This document shows, piece after piece, positions 46,324 to 58,831 of a DNA stretch of 64,000 nt (position 1 is the stretch's first letter; each line of letters starts with the position of its first letter). Source of the stretch: Adiantum capillus-veneris (lineage: Eukaryota > Streptophyta > Polypodiopsida > Polypodiales > Pteridaceae); the NCBI GenBank assembly GCA_014529385.2, contig CM043966.1:95297087-95361086 (forward strand), written 5' to 3'. The notes beneath the pieces were generated by a model that worked only from the letters and a program-made list of their open reading frames with translations, searched no databases and was not told the origin of the DNA. Position numbers and translations under genes: made by a program.

Positions 46324-47283
46324 TGTTGGACGGGAAGCGACTCACACACCCATGAAGTGCATGCAAACACTACCTAGATCAACATAATGTCAATCGAGTA
46401 CACAGATGACACGATAGGCACACAGAGAAAATCTCTTTAGCTTGTCAGGCTGAGACCATCCTACACATACAACACTCTGGAAGGCCAACTAAACCACAAT
46501 CAAGAACCTCACTGCTCTCAACTACACCACCTAGCCACATACACACACACGGAAGGCAACTCACCTAATCATGCCAGATTCATACGAAACTTAAGGAACA
46601 CCATCCCCTCACTAGGATACACCTGTCCCTAAGCTTCTACACTCAAAACCCTCACTCTAAACCCGTCTGCGAAAAACGTGTAGAATGACAGAGCAGAATT
46701 TTGAAAGTGCCCGAAACTGAAATTTATGAGTATCTATGCGTAGCTTATGTCGCCACGATTCTATAGACTACTAGCACGCAGAAAACAGACATCATTTGAT
46801 ACACTTAGGGACACAAATAGCTCGTAGATGCGTTGGCGTGTGCGCTTCGTCTCGCGTGGAATGCTTGGCGTTGTCGCGTAGCTCTCCTCGAGCCTACAAC
46901 AATGGTGCAATCGGATCTCCAATGCGTTGAGCGAGCCGGGCATAGCGAGAGGATGAAGCTCACGCTCACTCTCTTTCTCTCTCACACACAGTAGACGACA
47001 GCGCTAAAGTTTGATTATGATTAAAAGTCCTCTTTTACAAAATGACCTAGGTACCTTATATACTAAGGCTACCTTAGGTTTAACCAAAAATGGGATTGAA
47101 AGGGTCAAATGGCTTCGTATTTACAATCTGGAAGTGCCATTACACCCCGGCTTCTGCAACTAGAATAACTACTCATTACAAATGACGTTTATAGCCATAA
47201 TCCGCAGCATTTCATAACTCGCAGAAGATAAGACTTTGGTACGAAACTTGAGTTATGTTGTTTTGTTGACCCAGCGGTCAACA
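46324..47283 (-). repeat. Element A1 5' LTR (960 bp)
   Basis: Plus-strand reading TGTTGGACGGG...AGCGGTCAACA; on the element strand it runs TGTTGACCGC...CCAACA. The element-strand start is a 20-base inverted repeat. TATATAAGG lies at 47,062-47,054. It matches the A3 LTR and the old LTR at 26,827-27,722. Confidence 0.9.
47054..47062 (-). promoter_or_regulatory. LTR TATA box (A1)
   Basis: TATATAAGG on the element strand, conserved at the same place in the A3 LTR. It lies about 220 bp from the element's 5' end. Confidence 0.6.
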
Positions 47284-47426
47284 ATTGTTCATGCCAAGTT
47301 AATTAATTGCTATGATTATGTTGCTATCTTCAATTATGTTCACCCGCTATGCTCACAAAGTCATTTCTCAAAAGTACTCTCATTAATTTTCGCTACTCTC
47401 AAATTAAATAGGCCAATTCCATTACA
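47284..47426 (+). repeat. Element B 3' LTR, terminal part
   Basis: ATTGTTCATGCCAAGTTAAT through CCATTACA matches the last 143 bp of the B 5' LTR almost exactly. It is separated from the first part of the same LTR by element A1 and the helicase fragment. Confidence 0.93.
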
Positions 47427-47431
47427 GCTTT
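47427..47431. repeat. Target-site duplication of element B (right)
   Basis: GCTTT, identical to 28,249-28,253. Confidence 0.8.
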
Positions 47432-47951
47432 TGTGCGATGTGTAAATCATTATACTGCTTCTACTTGATATATGACTTAATTAAAGCCTGACAAACCCTA
47501 GTTAATTCCCCAAGTTGGTCACATACTTCAAAAGGGCCTTATCCTACATCATTCATGATAGATGACCATCGATGAGCTATCATTGTCCATTTGTCCCCCA
47601 AAACTCATATACATGATGTACAAGGTATGTTTGATGGCTATCATGGCTTCAAATTTGAAAAAGTGGCATCTTTGGCTAGCTAGGGGTTAGGCTCTTTTTT
47701 TTTAACCCTTAGCTTGTACTCTCTATTCATAGCCTCTTGACAAAGTTTTTCTTGAGCTGGACCCGTATTTGGCTTTCCAAACTAACTTTTTGGATTTCAG
47801 TCTTGAAAATGACAAAAATGGCATCTCTGGCATCTTTTGGCTACCAAACACATGTAGAACCAATGATGATGAGTAGAATTTGACTTGACTCCTAGTTGCT
47901 CATGCAAACATCTATCACGATAGATGATTGAATTGTCATTTTTTGCCCCAA
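47432..47951. other. Spacer between elements B and C
   Basis: No gene is recognised. It contains TATCACGATAGATGATTG and a related CATGATAGATGACCATCGATG upstream, a short diverged repeat. Confidence 0.45.
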
Positions 47952-47956
47952 CTTTA

Positions 47957-48183
47957 TGTTGGAATTAGGGGTGCAAGAAAACACACACAGCTTGGAGAAG
48001 ACAAAGGAAGCTCAAGGCACACAACAGAGAGTGTCGTACTTAGTGTGCAATGGAAAGATAGATAGCCCTAGAATGATGGGTGTATATACAATGCACAGGG
48101 GGGAAAAACTCCTAGTGAGGGAAAAATGCTCAGACAGTCCTAAGTGTGTTCACACACATCACTACCACATGTATATGGTAATA
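47957..48183 (-). repeat. Element C 3' LTR (227 bp)
   Basis: Plus-strand TGTTGGAATTAGGGG...ATATGGTAATA aligns with 52,863-53,091. The terminal CA is mutated to TA. CTTTA precedes it. Confidence 0.9.
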
Positions 48184-48229
48184 AATCCCCTCTAGAGTGA
48201 TGTGGTGAATGAGAGCTGGCACATAGAGT

Positions 48230-50142
48230 AAAGGGAAGTTCCATGCCATGAGGACATGATTAGTCAACAAAGGGGAGCAAGTCCAAAGCTTTGCGAAAAG
48301 CTTCAAACTTCCCATGAGACAATGCCTTTGTGAAAAGATTTTCAATGTTGTCCTATGTTGGCACATAAGCCAAGCTAATATCTCCTGCTGAGAGCCTCTC
48401 TCTGACATAGTGTTAATGCACATCAATGTGCTTTGTGTAAGTATGAAAAGCTGGGTTCCTCGCAACTGCCAATGCACTCTGACTGTAAGTGTAGATAGTG
48501 TTGGCAGTGTCATGTCCACCAACACCAAATCAGCCATACACATTCAACCATAGTTGTGACTCAACGTGTACTCAGCCTCACAACTAGAAGTGGCCACAGT
48601 AGGTTGTTTCTTTCTCAACCATGATATACATGAAATGCCAAGCATGAAACAAAACCACTCGTGGACACTTGCGTGTCAAAACAACCAACCCAATCTGAGT
48701 CCGAAAAAGCATGTAAATCTATCGGCAATGATCTCCCCTTGGGATAAAAAAAGCCAAAATGTAAAGTGCCACTCAAGTAGTGAAAAATCCTCTTGACAGC
48801 CTGACAGTGCTTAGACCCTGGGCTATGCATAAATCTACTGACCTATGAGACTACAAACTGAATATACTATCTCATATTGCATACATAAATGAGGCATCCA
48901 ACAACAATTTGGTAAAGTGTGACATCTGCAGGATCACCAACATCATGAAGACTCAATTTCAAACCTGTTTCCATGGGAGTGGCAATAGGTTTGCAATCCT
49001 CAAGTCCAAACGTACATATCAATGTCTCTATGTAACTTTTCTGACACAAGGCAATACCACCATCACACTTCTTAAACTATATACCCAAGTAATGATGCAA
49101 CAGCCCCAAATCTTTCATCTTGAAGGTAGCATTCAAATCAGCCTTAAATTCAACAATATGTCTCTCATTTGGTCTAGTGATCAGCAAATCATCCACATAA
49201 AGAACCACAATGAGAAGTATATCACCCTCATGATTTACATATAATGTGCTTTCTGTTGGACTGTTAACGAAAGCCTCGTTTGACCAAATGAGTGCCGGCC
49301 TTCTCATACTAAGCACAAGGAGATTGCTTCAACCCATACAAAGCTTTGTTACATTTTCACACCTTATTCTCTTGTCCTTTCTTGACAAAACCACGAGGCT
49401 GTGTTACATAGACTTCCTCAAATATGTCACCATTCAAGAATTCACTAAAAATGTCTGATTGACGCACATCCCAAACAAAATGAGTTGTCAATGCACATAG
49501 GAAAAGCACAGTAGTCATATGACAAGTAGGAGAAAAAGTCTCTCCATAATCTATGCCTTTTTTATGTGCATAACCCTTTGCAACAAGTCGAGCCTTATAG
49601 CGAACAATCTCACCATCCAGCTTGCGTTTCAACTTGTAAACCCATTTTGTACCAATGGCCTTTTTTCCAGGAGGAAAATCACATAAAGTCCATGTGTCAT
49701 TTTCTATAAGTGCGTCAAATTTTGATTGCATGACAACCATCCAATTTTTTGAATTTTGTGCTTCATAAAAAAACAGAGGTTCCTCAACATCATATAAGCT
49801 AGACAAAGCCAAAGCATAACAATCTAATGCATGGCGAGACCTTGAATGAGTGCAACTAGACAAAGATGCATCCAATTTATTGTCACGCAATGCATGCACC
49901 AACCATTTTGGGATACCTCTAGCCTGCTCATTTTCAGCCCTTTCCTCATCAAGTACATCATGTACATGTGCATCAGTAATAGGGTGATCTGTAACATTTT
50001 CAAAAACCCCCATAGACTGTACATTTTCCTCATTGGAATTTACATTCATACTTTCACTACTGAAAAGAGGCAACAAAGTGTCATAAATGTCTTGTGAGCT
50101 TACATTACTATCTCTAGTACATGACATCAAGGGCACAAACAC
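48230..50142 (-). pseudogene. Element C reverse transcriptase and RNase H
   Basis: RT N-terminal half at 50,142-49,357 (GTKWVYKLKRKLDGEIVRYK, ARLVAKGYAHKKGIDYGETF, LNGDIFEEVYVTQPRGF). The catalytic YVDD is in 49,316-49,077 (VVLYVDDLLITRPNE, DLGLLHHYLGI). Linker and RNase H lie at 49,049-48,867 and 48,830-48,615 (KRIFHYLSGTLHFGF, SDSDWVGC). The RNase H end, in another frame, contains a TKHIDVHYHYVRERL-type stretch at about 48,400-48,440. At least four breaks separate these segments. Confidence 0.88.
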
Positions 50143-50156
50143 AATATCTCATGAAA

Positions 50157-51426
50157 CTAGAATACGCTTTGTTTGTGGATGATACAACCTGTAACCTTTG
50201 CTTTCAGCACTATAACCAACAAGAATACATTTGACAGTCTTATCATCCAATTTTCTGTGTTGTGTTTGTAGCACCAAATCATATGCCAACAAACATTCAA
50301 AAACACGCATGTGCTCAATAGAAGGCTTTCTATTATGCCATGCTTCATATGGAGTAATAGACTACAAAGTTTTTGTAGATACCTGTTTAGTACATAAGTG
50401 GCACACATGATAGCCTCAAGCCAAAACGAATGTGGCAAAGCTTGACTTTTGACCATACATCGTGCCATTTCCGTAAGTGACCTGTTTTTCCTCTTAGCAA
50501 TACCATTTTGTTGAGGCGTATAAGGCACTTCACACACATTGGTGTTTTATCCCACGACTAGCCAAAAATGCATTAAATTCATGAGACATATACTCCCCCC
50601 CTTGATCGGAACGAAGGGTGCCCATAGTACATTTCAAGACATTTTCATCCATAGCCAAAAATTGTTGGAAGCACATAAAAACTTTGGACTTTGCTTTAAG
50701 CGGATATATACATGCATGCATGGAGTAATCATCAATAAAAGTCACGAAATAAAGGTAATTGCCCAAGAACGGAGTTCGCATGGGCCCACAAACATCACTA
50801 TGCACAAGCTGCAACCTGCATGTGGCCCTAACTGAACCATCCTTTGGAAACTTAGAAGGCTGCATCTTACCCAAAATACAGACTTCACAGATATATTTGA
50901 CACGTTCTTCAAGAGGCACCAAAGAAGAAACCATATCAGATTTCTGCAAACGCAACAAACCGGAAAAATTCAGATGAACAAAACGTGCATGCCAAAGTTT
51001 TGCATCTGAAATAGTGTTTGAATCCACAACTGCATTTACAAAATTCTGCCCGGCATAGTTGTCATACAAAGTGAGCTTATAGAGCCCACGACATAAAATG
51101 CCAGATGCAACAATTTCATCATCAAAACTGAGATCATGTACAGTACATCTATCATCCACAAATTTGACTACAAGACCAAGTCAAGCAAGTGCATATACAG
51201 ACAAAAGATTCTTCTTGATCCCAAGTATAAAGTGCATCAACAAGTATGAAAGAACTGCCATCTATAGCAGTAAGCACAATCTTTCCAACTCCCTAAACCG
51301 GAGAAGAGGCATTGTTGGCACAAGTAACTGAATTCCCATGAGGGACAAAATCAAGAGAGGTGAACAAATCACGATGTGAGGTAATGTGCTTTGTAGCACC
51401 AATGTCAAAATACCACACATGTGAAT
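50157..51426 (-). pseudogene. Element C protease and integrase
   Basis: The protease signature near 51,390-51,410 reads WYFDIGATKHITSH; the usual D-S-G-A has become D-I-G-A. An in-frame stop follows near 51,294. GAG-pre-integrase and integrase occupy 51,159-50,530 (LWHARFVHLNFSGL, CEVCILGKM, VHSDVCGPM, TLRSDQGGEYMSHEF). 50,537-50,157 adds PYTPQQNGIAKRKNRSLTEM, with the catalytic Glu replaced by Lys in the A-E-R motif (IAKRKNR). A frame change near 50,530 separates the two integrase parts. Confidence 0.85.
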
Positions 51427-52507
51427 CTACAGCAACTGACATGCATGCATCATGGACAACACGATTATAGGTACACTCTGCACTAAAATCCCATTCTGCA
51501 TCAACATTAGCATCAAGTCTCCTTTCACAGAAGACTCAACAATAGATGCATTTGTAGTGGAACCAGCATTTGCAATGGAACAACCATCTTTCTTCTTAGC
51601 CTCTTTGGCCTTCAACTTAGGACATTGCTTGATCAAGTGATCATTAGCTTTACAATAATGGCAACACGTCTTCTTTTTGCCCTTATCACTAGAATTTCTA
51701 GATGAATTTATGCCAGCAGAAGCAGTAGGAACATGTGATTTTTCACTCACAGAAGAACCATAAGAAGTGGTTGCATTGTTGCTACCACCCTTTCTTTGAG
51801 TAGCAATAAAAGCCTATTCAACTGCACGCTGTCTAGCCCTGTTTTTCTAGAAATTGACTCTAGCAACGACAATGTGCACAATCCATCAAACTTGACAACT
51901 TCACAATTTCCTTGGGTCATAAGTCTCCGAGTACTAGCAAAAGTCTGGTAAGAGTCTAGCAACGCATCAAGAACAGTTTGCACAAGGGAATTGTCTGAAA
52001 TGACTTCACCTGCAGAAATAAGTTGCTCATTGACATCCTTGACACCAGCAAGGAAAGTTTTTATATCATCTTCCTCATGCATAATCTTCGAATTCAACTC
52101 TTCACGCAGCAATGCAATTTTTACATCATTGCGGCTTGCATAAAGACCAACCAAAATATCCCAAGCCTGTTTTGTAGATTTCGTTGAACAAATGTGAGGA
52201 GTAATGGTGCGCTTCACAGACAATGCAATCAACACATGAGCTTGGGCATCCTTTACATCCCAATGAGCTTGTTCTGTTGTAGGCAAAACAACTCTAACAG
52301 ATGCAATCCTTGCAGTAAGACCTCCAACATCCTCAATATCGCCTACTCCTCATATCTAGGACGTACATCAATACCCTGCACAATATCCCAGACGCCCTTT
52401 GACACAAGAACATGTTGCATCATATAAGCCCACATAGGGTAATTGTCAACATCCAATCCGTCCTCAATAGCAAACATCTTGAACACATCTGTGTTGTTGT
52501 CGGCCAT
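51427..52507 (-). pseudogene. Element C gag
   Basis: Start at MADNNTDVFKMFAIEDG (52,507). 52,507-52,343 and 52,286-51,747 give the copia gag domain (KQAWDILVGLYASRNDVK, LDALLDSYQTFASTRRLM). 51,750-51,427 carries the zinc knuckle CHYCKANDHLIKQC. Two frame breaks interrupt it. Confidence 0.82.
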
Positions 52508-52849
52508 GGTAAATGTTGCACCTGATGTAAAAACTGCCCGAATAGAGGAGAAATGAAGCGGGAACAATACGTGTTATATAGCACAAACCGTAGAAGACTA
52601 TAAGGGACCTGTTATGCAAAAAAAAAGGCACTGACAAATTTTTTGACAAAATAGCATGTGCAGACTAATCTGTAGTGGAGTCGGAGGCCGAAATGAGCCC
52701 AAATAAAAAATCTGAGCAGACTAAGCTCTTTGAGCTTATTCAAAAAATTTGTCGACCTATGAAGCCTCACCAAAGCTCACCAAAATGGGAGAAAATGAGC
52801 AGGCATGTGCTGGAGCAACTGGTGACTAAGCCCGGGAGGATGCAACCTT

Positions 52850-52860
52850 CTCTGATACCA
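52850..52860 (-). other. Primer-binding site of element C
   Basis: Minus-strand TGGTATCAGAG begins two bases after the LTR end CCAACA, complementary to initiator tRNA-Met. Confidence 0.85.
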
Positions 52861-52862
52861 AT

Positions 52863-53091
52863 TGTTGGAATTAGGGTTGCAGGAAAACACACACAGCTTG
52901 GAGAAGATGAAGGAAGCTCAAGGCACACAACAGAGAGTGTATTACTAAGTGTGCAATGGAAAGATAGATAGCCCTAGAATGATGGGCGTATATACAATAC
53001 ACGGGGAGGAAAAACCTCCTAAAGAGGGAAACAATGGCCCGGCGTTCCTAGGTGTGTTCATATATATCACTCCCACATGTATATGGTAACA
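52863..53091 (-). repeat. Element C 5' LTR (229 bp)
   Basis: Plus-strand TGTTGGAATTAGGG...ATATGGTAACA. A GTATATAC TATA-like motif lies near 52,988. CTTTA follows at 53,092-53,096. Confidence 0.9.
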
Positions 53092-53096
53092 CTTTA

Positions 53097-56000
53097 CACT
53101 TGATGGGTACGTTCATCTAGTCGCATCACCAACTTTCTTTGTCCTTGTAGGCCACCCCGGAGTTTGATGACCGTTCGCTTGCAGTCATTTTTGGCCTCAC
53201 GTTGTTGTTGAAGACTGATCAACATTCTTTCCTTACCTTTGACATTCTAGCCTTGTGCATATGGTTTTTGGATACCTCGTAAAGTTTTGTCATTTTCTTG
53301 TACCTTCTTCTCTTTGTACTTCTGAGGCATCTCTTCAGCCTTTTCTTCATCTGGATTATGGAATTTTTTTCATGTTAAAAAAAAGAAGAAGAAAAATCTC
53401 AAAAATCAACTCAACAAAAAGCAAACATAATAGAATTCTAAACGCTATGTACATTGTACACATGTCCCTAAAGGCTCATATATGGCCTTTGTCCCGGTAC
53501 TCCTCCTATAACGCTATTATGAGACTCTCAATTTTGTCAAAAAATCATCACAATCAAACGCAAAAATTCAACACAACTCAAAACATTTCCCTCTAATATT
53601 CATAATATTAGGTCCGCATTTAGAGTGCCTCCCCCCCTCCTATTTGGAGTCCTCAATGACGACAGGTTATCGCCAAGGGTATGTGTTGTGCTTGGGCAAT
53701 GAAAAATTGTGCCTATATAGGCCTTGTAATGTAGCCCTATTATGCATACACAGTTAATGCACGAAAAAAATTAATGTTGTGCAAGATTAGGTTATAAGCA
53801 ATTTGCTTATTGGCATTTACTGGCGAGGCTTCCTATTCTAAGCAATGTGCTATTCTTTGAAGCTCCTATGTTGTTTTCTTGATTGAAGGTTGTAGAGATT
53901 TGGACTTTCTCTTTAGTTGCCTCTAGTTATTTCATTTCTGCATTTTTCTTGTGTATTGAAATCATCTCGTGATCTGTAAGCGCGACGATGTAGTGACAGT
54001 AGTTTTATTGGTTTCCTTTGGGACCCACTTCTTTGTGATTACTGGTTGTTTCGTTGAGGATACTCGTTTGGTAGCCCATACTTTTCCCTCCTTCGTTTGT
54101 GTTTGAAGAGAATTCTTTGGGATCCACTTTGTCTTTGTGTGAGTCAGCAGCGGTCTTTGCTTCAGTCCTTGCATGCTTGGTTGAGGATGAGATTCAAAAT
54201 TTGGGAGTTGATATTTTATCTATTTTGGAATCAAAATAAATTCTTGGTCTCTTTGTGCTTGAATCAACTCCTATGGAACCCAAATCTGAGTTGCGAAAGC
54301 TTGCGGCTTTGTGATTTTCTTAGCCGTTCTTGCAGACTTTGATTGTTTTCCTTTTGGCATTGGATCTTGTGATTTTCCATCAGAGATCTTCATCTTCTTG
54401 ATCCATACCTGCTTTTGGCCAAGCTGGATCTTTGGTATCCAGATTTGTCAAACTCTTTGGCCCTGATTTTTTTTTTTTTGCTTTTGGCCATCCTTGGTTG
54501 TTACTGAAGCTGCTAGTGATGGTGATGACCTGAGTTTCTAGTAGGGGATGTCATAAGAATCATCACTGTCGCTGCTTTTCTCAGCAAGGTTGCATTCTAG
54601 CACTTTCCCTTTGTGGCTTGGTTGGTTATGGAAAGTTACTATCTGTTTACTCTTGGATTGTTGTCCCTAGAATGGCTTTTCTATCCAATTGATTAGCGTG
54701 TTGTTAGCTTGTTGACATGGTTGTGTTCTTCTTAGTTGATTATTTTCTTCATGTATAAAAGCCACGTATGAGGATGCTTGTTGCGGTTGCATCACCACCT
54801 GGGATTTTGGAATCCACTTCGGATGCACTTTATTCTTGTAGCGGTGACATTGGTTCTTGGGTATTTGATATGGACAATCATAAAACTGTGCATTAGTTAA
54901 AGTGTCGTTCTTGTCACTTGTTGGGTTGTCTTGATTTCCATTGTTAGCATCTTCTTGAAGCTCCAAGTGTTCTACAGAGTCATAGAACTCGTCTTCTTCT
55001 TTGTCTCTGGATTCCTGGATCACACTCACTGTAAAGTAAGGAATGACACCATAGCCATCTTTATCACAAAACTTCGTTGTTGGACCGTCTTGAATAGCAC
55101 ACACATCCAGATTAGCCAAGACATGTTCCGATTCAAGTGGCTCTAAAGCTTCCTCAAGAAAGGGTTCTGGGATATAGTCCTTATCTTCGTTTTCTCTTTC
55201 TAGGATACATCCCTCTCGCTTTAAGCTTTTGCATTGTGAATCTCCATACATCCACGGTTCTTTAGGCTTACCCAATCATGTTGGAAGTTTTGATCCTCCT
55301 ATCGTAACGGAATCAAACTCCTCCACAGGGGTTCTTGTCACATCCTTGTAACTATGGTCCTTAAGTTTAACCCTGTTGTGGTTTCCATATGTCTCAGGTA
55401 GATATGGTCATAACTCCAATCTTGGACCATTTTCTGTTGCCTCATGAATGGTCTTCCTAGAATGATATCATAGCTATTCTTCTTGCCAAAGTCAACAATA
55501 GCAAAGGTATGCTCATACTCAATGCCGCAAGAAGTAACAACTCCTTTTTCTAGCATCCTATGGGCCTTTTTGTGTGTTTGTCTACAAGTTGCAGTTTCAT
55601 CCTGGTCGCACTCACTATTGGTTTCCCCATTTTTTCCAGATCTCTTTTGTTGCAATGGCAACGCCAGCTCCACTGTCAAGGATTACCATGGTTTTTACAC
55701 CTTGGAATTCCACAGGAAGAGTGGTGTAGGCTAACATTATTGTACAGGTGGCTGGTGTCGACAAAATGTCTATCAACTCTTCTGAATTGATGACCTTGTT
55801 GGAAGACAGTCTTTGTGGTGGGACTACAATAACATCTGACTTGGCCTCGAACTCTCTTGTATAGGATGGTAGTGTTCTTAGAGAATGAGGTTAATTGTCT
55901 ATAGACTGAACAGATCCTTTGTCTCCTTAATACGATTCCACTTCTAGATTAATTTGAGATCCAACATCAAATTCCTCTATTGGTGGAAGAGACACTCCTC

Positions 56001-58190
56001 TTCCATCACCTGTCTGGTTTACTCATTTTCTTAGCTCACTTGCTTCATTGGCCTCTCTGACTTGTTTCCACAATTCGTCAAGACCATCTATTTCTTTACA
56101 ACTCTCAGGTATAGCTAGGTGAAATCCCTCGGAAGAGTTATCCATGGTAGTCAACACTATCCTTGGTTCCAATGCTAGGTCCTTGAGCTTTGGTCCGTGC
56201 TCGTGAATTGAATTTGGCTCTTTTCGTTCTTGGTTTGGTGGGATTCTTGGTGTACACGGAACAAGGATCGCATCCTCATGTTTTCCAATTGGTGGTTCTA
56301 GTAAAGCTTGGGTTGTTTGAATCATTTTCGGGCACATTTCAAGCCTTTGCTTTTCTAGTTCTGTATAGAGATATGTCATCCACCTCTGTTCTTGGGTTTG
56401 GTTGTTTTTGAGCCACACTTTATAGGCTTTCGAGAGAGCATCTAATGGATCATTAACCTTTTTGACCAATACTAATCCTCCTGAACTAAGACTTTGATTT
56501 CTTCTCTGTAGATGGTTCTTCCGGAGATTGAGATGTCTGCGTAAGAAAAGGTGCAACCCTTTCCTCATGTTGTCTTATCTTCTCTTTGGTTTGGGTAAGC
56601 TCCTTAGCTAGGGGTTTTTGCTCTCATTCCCTACGTGCTTTTATCCTAGCCTTTCTAGCTTTCCAACTTTTTTTGTTTGCTCTTTGTTTTTTGACTAGGT
56701 GCATCGGTCTTTGGCTCATCCATCTCTAGACTCACATTCGTTTTCGTTTTCTCTATCTTTGGGTTCTCATCAGCTTCCTTTTAAGCTTGTGCTCTTGTAG
56801 CTACTTGAACTAGTACGGCGTTTTTGTTTTCCAAGCTACTAGGTAACTGATCGATTCTTGAGACATTTTTTGTGATCTTTATGACTCGATTTGGATTTTT
56901 TGGATAGTCGGGAATGATGCCACATTCAAGACAATAGGCATTTACTTGTGTGATCTTCGTCTAAGGACATTGTTTGACCAAGTGTTTATCACGGCTTTTG
57001 TGACACTCTGGTTGAGGAGCCTCTCTTTCATTTTGTCTTGGCTGTAAACACGCTCTAACCTAGTTAAGCCTCTATTCACAATGAACCTCAATTTCGTTTC
57101 GTCCATCTCATACCTTCTTTGTTCACGTTGAAATGCAGAAGGTGAAGGTTGTACCTCCCTCATCACTCCATGTGTTTCTCTTGTCTTCTGTCGCTTTGAA
57201 GGGCAGTACCCACTTTGGATGTTATAGTACATTGTAGTTGGTATTAGTTGTTTATTAGATGTTTCCATCATCAGTGTGTATCTCATATCTATAGGCATTC
57301 TAGCACCTGGCAGTGGAGGTTGTTGTCCTAAGACAGGTTGTGGCCTTGAAACTCCTACTCGACTTGGCACATTCCCCATAATGTATCTAGGTGGAGTAGG
57401 TGCCACTAGAATAGGTTGTACATACCTCTCTATAGCATATTCCATGCTATAGTAGCAGTCTTCCCTCATATGGTTTGTCCATTTCCTCTCAATTTTGCAC
57501 CACTTAGGCTCCCTCGGATCAAAATTTACAAGAGGAATTAACCTCTTGACCATTTCATCGATAAAATTTTCTTGATCGATAGGTGGCATTGGTTTTGCAA
57601 TGGACTCACTCATCTGTGAATCATTGTGCTGAAAGGATGTGTCATCCTCTTGACTCTTACAATCACTTTCTTTATTCCTCACAGTTATCCACCGGATAAA
57701 GAGCTTCTTTTATCAATTTGTTTAGCGTCAGGCTCCTTATCATATGCAAATCCTTCTGAAGACCCGCATGTTTCATTCCTAGGATATAGATCAGCATCAA
57801 CCGTGCATTTGTAGGTACAGCTCTTGGAATCTGTGAATTTGTGAGACCGTATTGTGAGCTATACCTTTTTGCAAGAATTCTTCAATGAATTCCTCAAAAA
57901 GCTCGTCTAGAGTCTCAAAATTCCGTCTTTCCACTACGTCAAACCATGTAGTCGCGTCATCTTCCAACATCAGTCCAAATCTTGGAAACTGTGTCGCAAA
58001 ATTCAAAACTTCCTCTGATCTAATCACTCTTCTAAAAGCCGCTACGTGATCTCTCGGATCTTTATCTTCAGAGTATTTTTTGTTTACCCATTTTTGGACT
58101 TGGGAGAATCTAACTCGTCGATTGTCTACAAGTTTAATCATAGACTCTCCCAATTCTGCTCTCGCTTCAGGCCTTCTACTATGGCTCACT
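53097..58190 (-). mobile_element. Family-A element A2, decayed internal gag-protease copy
   Basis: Collinear with A1 from about 38,000 to 43,200: WxPK region (54,174-53,962), post-protease ORF end (55,275-54,667, GKPKEPWMYGDSQCKSLKRE), protease part (55,679-55,338, YDIILGRPFMRQQKMVQDW), charged middle (56,568-56,023), gag extension (57,682-56,942) and gag (58,189-57,797, KYSEDKDPRDHVAAFRR). Stops and small deletions are frequent. A block around the protease active site is deleted near 55,730: the DSGAG-type motif is reduced and the following ~170 codons of A1 are missing. No LTR is seen at either end, and again no RT or integrase. Confidence 0.8.
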
Positions 58191-58744
58191 TCTCTGATGG
58201 TGATGGGACGCCCGAGCTCTGCCCATATGTGGTTGCAGGTTTCTATTCTGAGTTTGCTTTTGGATTATCTTTGTTTATGTACGATCTTGTTTGTGAAGGA
58301 TGAATCTGGTGGCAACATATTTATTCCTTGTGGCTCTTAGGCAGGATCTCTTTTGATGGGTGGCTCCCTTAAGAGTCGATGTAATCGGGATGTGGGTAGA
58401 GGGTATGTTGCTACTGATGGTCTTTGTATTCGAAGTATGTTTTGGGTGCCACCTGTCTTTGTAACTTTTCTAGTTTTGGTAAATATATCTTACTCACAAT
58501 TGTGAGTTTTGCAAAAAAAGAAAAAAGAAAAAAAAAGAGAGGAATTTTCAAGTCTTTCTCAGGCCACAGATTTTCTATAAAAAGCTTTTCTAATTATGTG
58601 CACTTAGAAAGGAGAGCTCCTGCAAGGGTGGCGGGCTGCGGCTGGTGTAGCCAGGATGGGGATGCTGCTGAGCGCCGAGAAACCCCCTCCAGTGGTGTTA
58701 GTTCCCCCTCTTTTCCATCGCCCTGAACTTGCATGGCGCTATCG

Positions 58745-58780
<36 letters not shown>

Positions 58781-58782
58781 CA

Positions 58783-58831
<49 letters not shown>

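Larger units (their letters stand above)
37073..47283 (-). mobile_element. Family-A element A1: gag-protease LTR element without RT
   Basis: A 10.2-kb minus-strand LTR element inserted in the 3' LTR of B. From its 5' end: 960-bp LTR (47,283-46,324), tRNA-Asp-type PBS, a 2.6-kb leader with a palindrome array, gag, a second frame with zinc knuckle and DSGAG protease, a WxPK-repeat region, a 1.6-kb 3' region, and only 34 bp of 3' LTR. No RT, RNase H or integrase motif was found on either strand between gag and the 3' end. It is therefore non-autonomous, like TR-GAG elements, or derived by internal deletion. A2 has the same layout. Confidence 0.85.
28254..47426 (+). mobile_element. Chromovirus (Ty3/gypsy) element B, split by a nested insertion
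   Basis: An LTR retrotransposon with 5' LTR, Met-type PBS, gag, pol with C-terminal chromodomain, polypurine tract and 3' LTR. The 3' LTR runs 35,359-36,666, stops, and resumes at 47,284-47,426. The intervening ~10.6 kb is a helicase fragment plus element A1. Matching GCTTT duplications flank the outer ends, proving the two LTR pieces were one. Relative to the 5' LTR, 156 bp (29,519-29,674) are missing at the break. LTRs are otherwise nearly identical, so insertion is recent. Confidence 0.93.
47957..53091 (-). mobile_element. Ty1/copia element C
   Basis: A 5.1-kb minus-strand copia element with LTRs at 47,957-48,183 and 52,863-53,091, TG...CA-type ends, a Met-type PBS, and CTTTA target duplications (47,952-47,956 and 53,092-53,096). 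Gene order is gag, protease, integrase, RT, RNase H, as in copia. LTRs differ at many positions and the polyprotein has several stops, so it is an old, inactive copy. Confidence 0.92.
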
